DNA of 64,000 nt, taken from contig NZ_JNXT01000010.1 in NCBI RefSeq assembly GCF_000716675.1, positions 1 through 64,000 on the forward strand, in the 5' to 3' direction. A program made the translations under genes and the position numbers. Source of the stretch: Streptomyces alboflavus (GTDB lineage Bacteria; Actinomycetota; Actinomycetes; Streptomycetales; Streptomycetaceae). This document shows positions 60,713 through 64,000 of this stretch, piece by piece; positions within the stretch are counted from its first letter, which is position 1, and every line of letters starts with the position of its first letter. A model generated the notes under the pieces. The model was not told the DNA's origin, searched no databases, and saw only the letters and a program-made list of their open reading frames with translations.

Positions 60713-61318
60713 GTGCGTTCCAAGCGCTTCATAGCCGGCGTCGCAACCCTGGCGTCCGTCGGACTCGTCGGTGGTATCGCCTCACAGGCGATGGCCGACA
60801 GCAGCACCCCCGCCGCGATCACCGCCGAGGACGGCCGTGCCCTCTACGCGGGCGCGTTCTTCCTTCAAGGGGAGACGGGCAAGGACCTGGCCGGGTCACC
60901 GTACTTCAACGGCTCCGCCACGGTCCTCAAGGAGAACAACACGGCCAAGGCGAAGGCCGCGGTCGCCAAGGTCCTGGACAGGATCGAGGCGGACCGACCC
61001 GGGTTCTTCAAGAGCTTCGGCCAGCAGCTGTCCTCGGGGGACCCGCGCCTGGTCGAGGCCGGCCTCATCGAGGGCGGCAAGGCCCTCGGTGAGGTGGCGA
61101 AGACCGAGACGTTCAAGAAGGAGCTCGGCGACGGGAAGGGCCTCGTCGTGACCGCGGTCAACGTCGTCGCTGCCGTGAACGTCGTCACCTCCGTGGCCGC
61201 CGTCAACGTTGCCGCCGTGTACAACAGGGTCAAGTTGTGGGCGCCGCCGCAGAACTCCGGCAGCGGCATCGCCAAGGAGAAGGCCATCGCCGACCTGACC
61301 CAGCGTCTGGCGGCCTGA
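60713..61318 (+). CDS. SdpC-like toxin precursor 1
   Basis: 201 residues from a GTG with GGGAG at 8 bases. Signal peptide (1-28, A-M-A cut). Residues 40-66 (D-G-R-A-L-Y-A-G-A-F-F-L-Q-G-E-T-G-K-D-L) match the F-R-G-L-L-F-G-Q-G-E-V-G-K region of Bacillus SdpC, and P-G-F-F-K-S-F-G-Q-Q-L-S-S-G-D-P follows. Residues 143-176 are very hydrophobic with repeated A-V-N-V-V and would be the released toxin. It has no cysteine, unlike Bacillus SDP with its disulphide. Confidence 0.8.
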   Translation: MRSKRFIAGVATLASVGLVGGIASQAMADSSTPAAITAEDGRALYAGAFFLQGETGKDLAGSPYFNGSATVLKENNTAKAKAAVAKVLDRIEADRPGFFKSFGQQLSSGDPRLVEAGLIEGGKALGEVAKTETFKKELGDGKGLVVTAVNVVAAVNVVTSVAAVNVAAVYNRVKLWAPPQNSGSGIAKEKAIADLTQRLAA

Positions 61319-61320
61319 CG

Positions 61321-61406
61321 CTCACGTCGCCGGCCCTTGGCCGGGGCCGGTGACGTGAGGTGATTCCCCGGGGCGCACAGCTTGGTCCCTTTCGCTGTGC
61401 GCCCCG
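61321..61406 (+). promoter_or_regulatory. Two stem-loops between the toxin genes
   Basis: CTCACGTC-CCGGCC pairs with GGCCGG-GACGTGAG (61321-61358), and CGGGGCGCACAGC pairs with GCTGTGCGCCCCG (61369-61406, perfect 13 bp). They could partly stop transcription or protect the first message, so toxin 1 may be made in excess over the downstream genes. Confidence 0.65.
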
Positions 61407-61484
61407 CTTCCCGTGCAGTGTCCCGGCCGGAGTGTCCTTCCACGAGCGCTCCGGCCGGTATGTCCACGAGAGGAGAACTCTTCG

Positions 61485-62102
61485 GTGAAGCGTATCGCCG
61501 TATCCATGGTCGCTGTAGGGGCAGCCGTCGGACTCGCCGTTCCGGCCGCCGCGGAGGGCCGGTCCCTCGCCACCGCCCACGCAGTGGCCCCTCCGCCCGA
61601 TGACGGGCGGAAGCTGTTCGCCGGCCTGTACTTCGGTCAGGGCGAGGTGGCCGAGAAGCTGTCCCGCAGTCAGCTGTTCGACGTCCCCGAGAATCAGGCG
61701 GCCAGGGCCAACAGCCCCGACGCGCTGCGGCACGCCGCACGTGTCCTCGACCGGATGGAGGCGGTCGAGCCGGGCTTCTTCGCCGCGTTCGCCGACGACC
61801 TGCGGTCGGGTGATCCGCGCCGGGCCCAGTCCGCGCTGTCCCTGCCGATCGACGCTCCCGCAGCCGGCAGCGCCGGAAAGGGAACCTGTCTCGACATCGT
61901 GACGAACCTGACGGTCGTCACGCAGGGCGCACTGATCATCAACCTGCAGAACATCGCAGTCAAGCCGCCTCAGGACGGCACGGGCAGCGGCCAGGGCGCG
62001 CGCCTCGTCCCCCTCCGTGCCATCGCACAGGCCATGACCAGTGACGGGCTCGGCAAGGAGAAGGTCACAGCCGAGCTCACGCGGGCCCTCAAGGACGCCT
62101 GA
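61485..62102 (+). CDS. SdpC-like toxin precursor 2
   Basis: 205 residues from a GTG after AGGAG. Signal peptide ends near A-A-A-E (about 23). D-D-G-R-K-L-F-A-G-L-Y-F-G-Q-G-E-V-A-E-K-L (39-59) is closer to Bacillus SdpC than in precursor 1. The hydrophobic core is shorter (about 135-160; C-L-D-I-V-T-N-L-T-V-V-T-Q-G-A-L-I-I-N) and has a single Cys135. The end (K-E-K-V-T-A-E-L-T-R-A-L) mirrors precursor 1. The two are paralogues with different toxin cores. Confidence 0.8.
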   Translation: MKRIAVSMVAVGAAVGLAVPAAAEGRSLATAHAVAPPPDDGRKLFAGLYFGQGEVAEKLSRSQLFDVPENQAARANSPDALRHAARVLDRMEAVEPGFFAAFADDLRSGDPRRAQSALSLPIDAPAAGSAGKGTCLDIVTNLTVVTQGALIINLQNIAVKPPQDGTGSGQGARLVPLRAIAQAMTSDGLGKEKVTAELTRALKDA

Positions 62103-62167
62103 TCCGCACGCCAACGCAAGGCCGGCCGACATGGGTGGCCGGACTCGCCTTTCCCGACGGGGCTGTT

Positions 62168-62773
62168 GTGAAGCGAGACCAGTTGATCGAACGCATACCG
62201 TGGCAGCACGAGCCCGGCCACCGCGTGGCACTGTCACGCCGCTGGCTGGCGGCCCTCACCACTGCCTGGGGGGTGGTGATTCTCTATGTGGCACAGGCCG
62301 CGCTGCCGGAGAACGTCCTCACCCTGCCCTGGCAGGAACCCACGACCCGCCCGGTCGCCAGCACGGCGCCACAGGGCTGGGCCTTCTTCACCAAGTCCCC
62401 CAGGGACGCTGAACTCACCCCCTACCGTCTGGACGGCGGGAAGTGGGGCAGCGTGCGGCTGACCCCGCACTCGAAGCCGTCCAACGCCTTCGGGCTCGAC
62501 CGGGCCTCCCGCTCCCAGGGCATCGAGGCGGCGCTGCTGGTCAGCGTCGCGGGGAAGAAGGTGAGGTGGCGCAACTGCACCAAGGAGCGCACCGCCGAGG
62601 ACTGCCTGGCGAGCACGCCGAACTCGGGTAAGGTCACCAACCCCTCACCGGCCCCCTCGCTCTGCGGTACGGCGGCGCTGGTGCAGATGAAGCCGACGCC
62701 GTGGGCCTGGCGTGACTTGCTGAAGGAGACCCACACCCCGGAGAAGGCGGCTGTGTGGGAGGTGTCATGCTGA
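62168..62773 (+). CDS. SdpA-like toxin maturation protein
   Basis: 201 residues (a GTG at 62135 would add 11). One membrane segment (about 25-47), then the SdpA hallmark G-W-A-F-F-T-K-S-P-R-D at 70-80. In Bacillus, SdpA and SdpB are both needed to turn SdpC into active SDP. The C-terminal end overlaps the SdpB start. Confidence 0.82.
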   Translation: MKRDQLIERIPWQHEPGHRVALSRRWLAALTTAWGVVILYVAQAALPENVLTLPWQEPTTRPVASTAPQGWAFFTKSPRDAELTPYRLDGGKWGSVRLTPHSKPSNAFGLDRASRSQGIEAALLVSVAGKKVRWRNCTKERTAEDCLASTPNSGKVTNPSPAPSLCGTAALVQMKPTPWAWRDLLKETHTPEKAAVWEVSC

Positions 62774-63750
62774 CGGGTACGCGCACGCTGCCCTTGCCAT
62801 GGACCAGTCTGTACGGTCTTGCCCGCACCCTGGTGGCGCTCGGTACGGCCGGGACTCTGACGTTCTCCAGCGCGGAGACCCTGTTCCGGCCGGTGGCCAC
62901 GCTCGGCCCGCACCCAGTCTGCCAGGGCCCCGGCGCGGCCTCGGTGTTCTGCTTCGTCCCCGATGCCTCCCAGACGTACACCGGGCTCATCTGGGTGAAG
63001 TGGCTCTGTGTCCTGGTGCTCCTCGTCGTGGCCTCCGGCTGGCGGCCACGGCTGACCGCGCTGCCCCACGCGTACGTCAACTTCTCAGTGTTCACTGGCA
63101 TAGCGATCGGCGATGGCGGCGACCAGATCGGCCTCATCCTCTCCGTGCTCCTTGCGCTGCCCGCGCTGGGGGACCGGCGACACTGGCACTGGCAGAAGAC
63201 CACGGAGCCGGATACCGGGGGACGGGTGCGGCGCGGTTGGGCGATGGCCGGGATCACCGGCCTCATGGTGCTCAGGCTGCAGATGTCGTTTCTCTACTTC
63301 CAGGCCGCCGTGGCGAAGTTCCCGCACACGGAGTGGGCCGACGGAACAGCCATGTGGTACTGGGGTACGTCGCTGCAGTTCGGGCCGCCGCCCTGGCTGG
63401 CCCCGCTGGTCGAGTGGGTCGTGTCGATCCCGCTGGGAGTCGCGCTGATGACGTGGCTACCTCTGGCCACCGAAATGTTCCTCGCGGCCGCTCTGCTCCT
63501 TCCGCAGAGGGTCCGTTGGGGCGTGCTGTGGGCGGGGCTCGGCTTCCACCTCATGATCGCCCTCATCATGGGGCTGTGGTCGTTCGCGCTGGCGATGGCA
63601 GGGGGCATCGTCATCCTCTGCTGCCCTCTGGGGGCGCACCTGACCCCACGCCGTCGTCACACCTGCGCGGGCGAGGACATGCAGGACGACACCAGCGCGA
63701 GCGTCTCCGCCTCCGACAAGCCCATGGAGCGGGCGTCGGCCACCAGCTGA
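62767..63750 (+). CDS. SdpB-like multi-pass membrane protein (HTTM type)
   Basis: 327 residues, close to Bacillus SdpB, with about seven membrane segments; the fold is related to vitamin-K-dependent carboxylase (HTTM) proteins. Typical features include L-Y-G-L-A-R-T-L-V-A-L-G-T and G-G-D-Q-I-G-L-I-L. GGAGGTG precedes the ATG at 62767, which overlaps the sdpA stop. The last 40 residues are low-complexity and lie over the end of the GntR gene on the other strand. Confidence 0.85.
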   Translation: MLTGTRTLPLPWTSLYGLARTLVALGTAGTLTFSSAETLFRPVATLGPHPVCQGPGAASVFCFVPDASQTYTGLIWVKWLCVLVLLVVASGWRPRLTALPHAYVNFSVFTGIAIGDGGDQIGLILSVLLALPALGDRRHWHWQKTTEPDTGGRVRRGWAMAGITGLMVLRLQMSFLYFQAAVAKFPHTEWADGTAMWYWGTSLQFGPPPWLAPLVEWVVSIPLGVALMTWLPLATEMFLAAALLLPQRVRWGVLWAGLGFHLMIALIMGLWSFALAMAGGIVILCCPLGAHLTPRRRHTCAGEDMQDDTSASVSASDKPMERASATS

Positions 63751-64000
63751 CGGGCCTTCTCGAACAGCGCCGCCCGGGACTGGGGCGTGACCGCGGTGAC
63801 GACCGCGCCCCGTCCGGGCCGCAGCTCGATCAGCCCCTCGTCGCGGAGGATCTGATAGCCGCGCAGCACGGTGTGCATGTTCACACCGAGCGAACGGGCG
63901 ACCTCACGCGCCGCGGGGAGCCGTTGCCCCTGCTGCAAGTCGCCCTCGGCCATGGCTCTGCGTACGGAGGACGCGACCTGGTCGGAGAGCGGCGTGGACA
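63657..64000 (-). CDS. GntR family (YtrA-type) regulator, partial
   Basis: At least 113 residues; the start lies beyond the window. It reads P-L-S-D-Q-V-A-S-S-V-R-R-A-M-A-E-G-D-L then R-L-P-A-A-R-E-V-A-R-S-L-G-V-N-M-H-T-V-L-R-G-Y. The domain after the helix-turn-helix is short, as in YtrA-type regulators, which often sit with a membrane-protein gene. It overlaps the sdpB-like gene tail to tail by 94 bases. It is a candidate controller of the operon or of an immunity gene outside the window. Confidence 0.85.
   Translation of the reverse strand, partial: STPLSDQVASSVRRAMAEGDLQQGQRLPAAREVARSLGVNMHTVLRGYQILRDEGLIELRPGRGAVVTAVTPQSRAALFEKARQLVADARSMGLSEAETLALVSSCMSSPAQV

Overview
The window is high-GC actinobacterial chromosome and almost certainly Streptomyces. 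The ribosomal, rpoB/rpoC, nusG and secE proteins match the lengths and extensions I know from that genus. GTG starts are common, start sites carry GGAG-type ribosome binding sites, and two typical Streptomyces intergenic repeats are present.

Region 1 (1-41000) is the core gene-expression cluster, nearly all on the minus strand. Reading from high to low coordinates, in the direction of transcription: tRNA-Trp, secE, nusG, a small secreted protein, rplK-rplA, two LppX-like lipoproteins, rplJ-rplL, rpoB-rpoC, a DUF1707 protein, the str group (rpsL, rpsG, fusA, tuf), the S10 group (rpsJ to rpsQ), the spc group (rplN to rplO), secY-adk-map, the alpha group (infA, rpmJ, rpsM, rpsK, rpoA, rplQ) and truA. 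A membrane anchored protein and a GT87-type membrane protein follow at the edge. Many units end in strong inverted repeats. Promoter-like elements lie before rpoB, rplJ, rpsL and rplK, and a terminator-like attenuator lies in the rplJ leader.

Region 2 (41000-52283) is housekeeping and conserved accessory DNA: an aspartate aminotransferase, adenosine deaminase, murB, a DHA2 efflux pump with its TetR repressor and two matching operators, a HadA/HadB-like dehydratase pair, rpmG, tRNA-Met, tRNA-Thr, a cytosine deaminase-like protein that seems to lack catalytic residues, an NAD(P)-binding protein, tRNA-Tyr and yajQ.

Region 3 (52264-56191) looks like a small integrated element. A perfect 19-bp direct repeat, one copy being the 3' end of yajQ, brackets a collapsed integrase gene, a phosphotransferase-like gene, two unknown genes and an XRE regulator.

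Region 4 (56192-64000) is a patchwork: a GlsB-type membrane protein, an intact yccF facing a truncated yccF copy, a translationally coupled secreted protein/lipoprotein pair and a degraded XRE regulator. It ends with a four-gene operon related to the Bacillus Sdp cannibalism-toxin system: two SdpC-like precursors, SdpA and SdpB. A GntR regulator overlaps its end and runs off the window. This operon is the strongest candidate for an undescribed system: two divergent toxin precursors share one maturation pair, and neither keeps the cysteine pair of Bacillus SDP.
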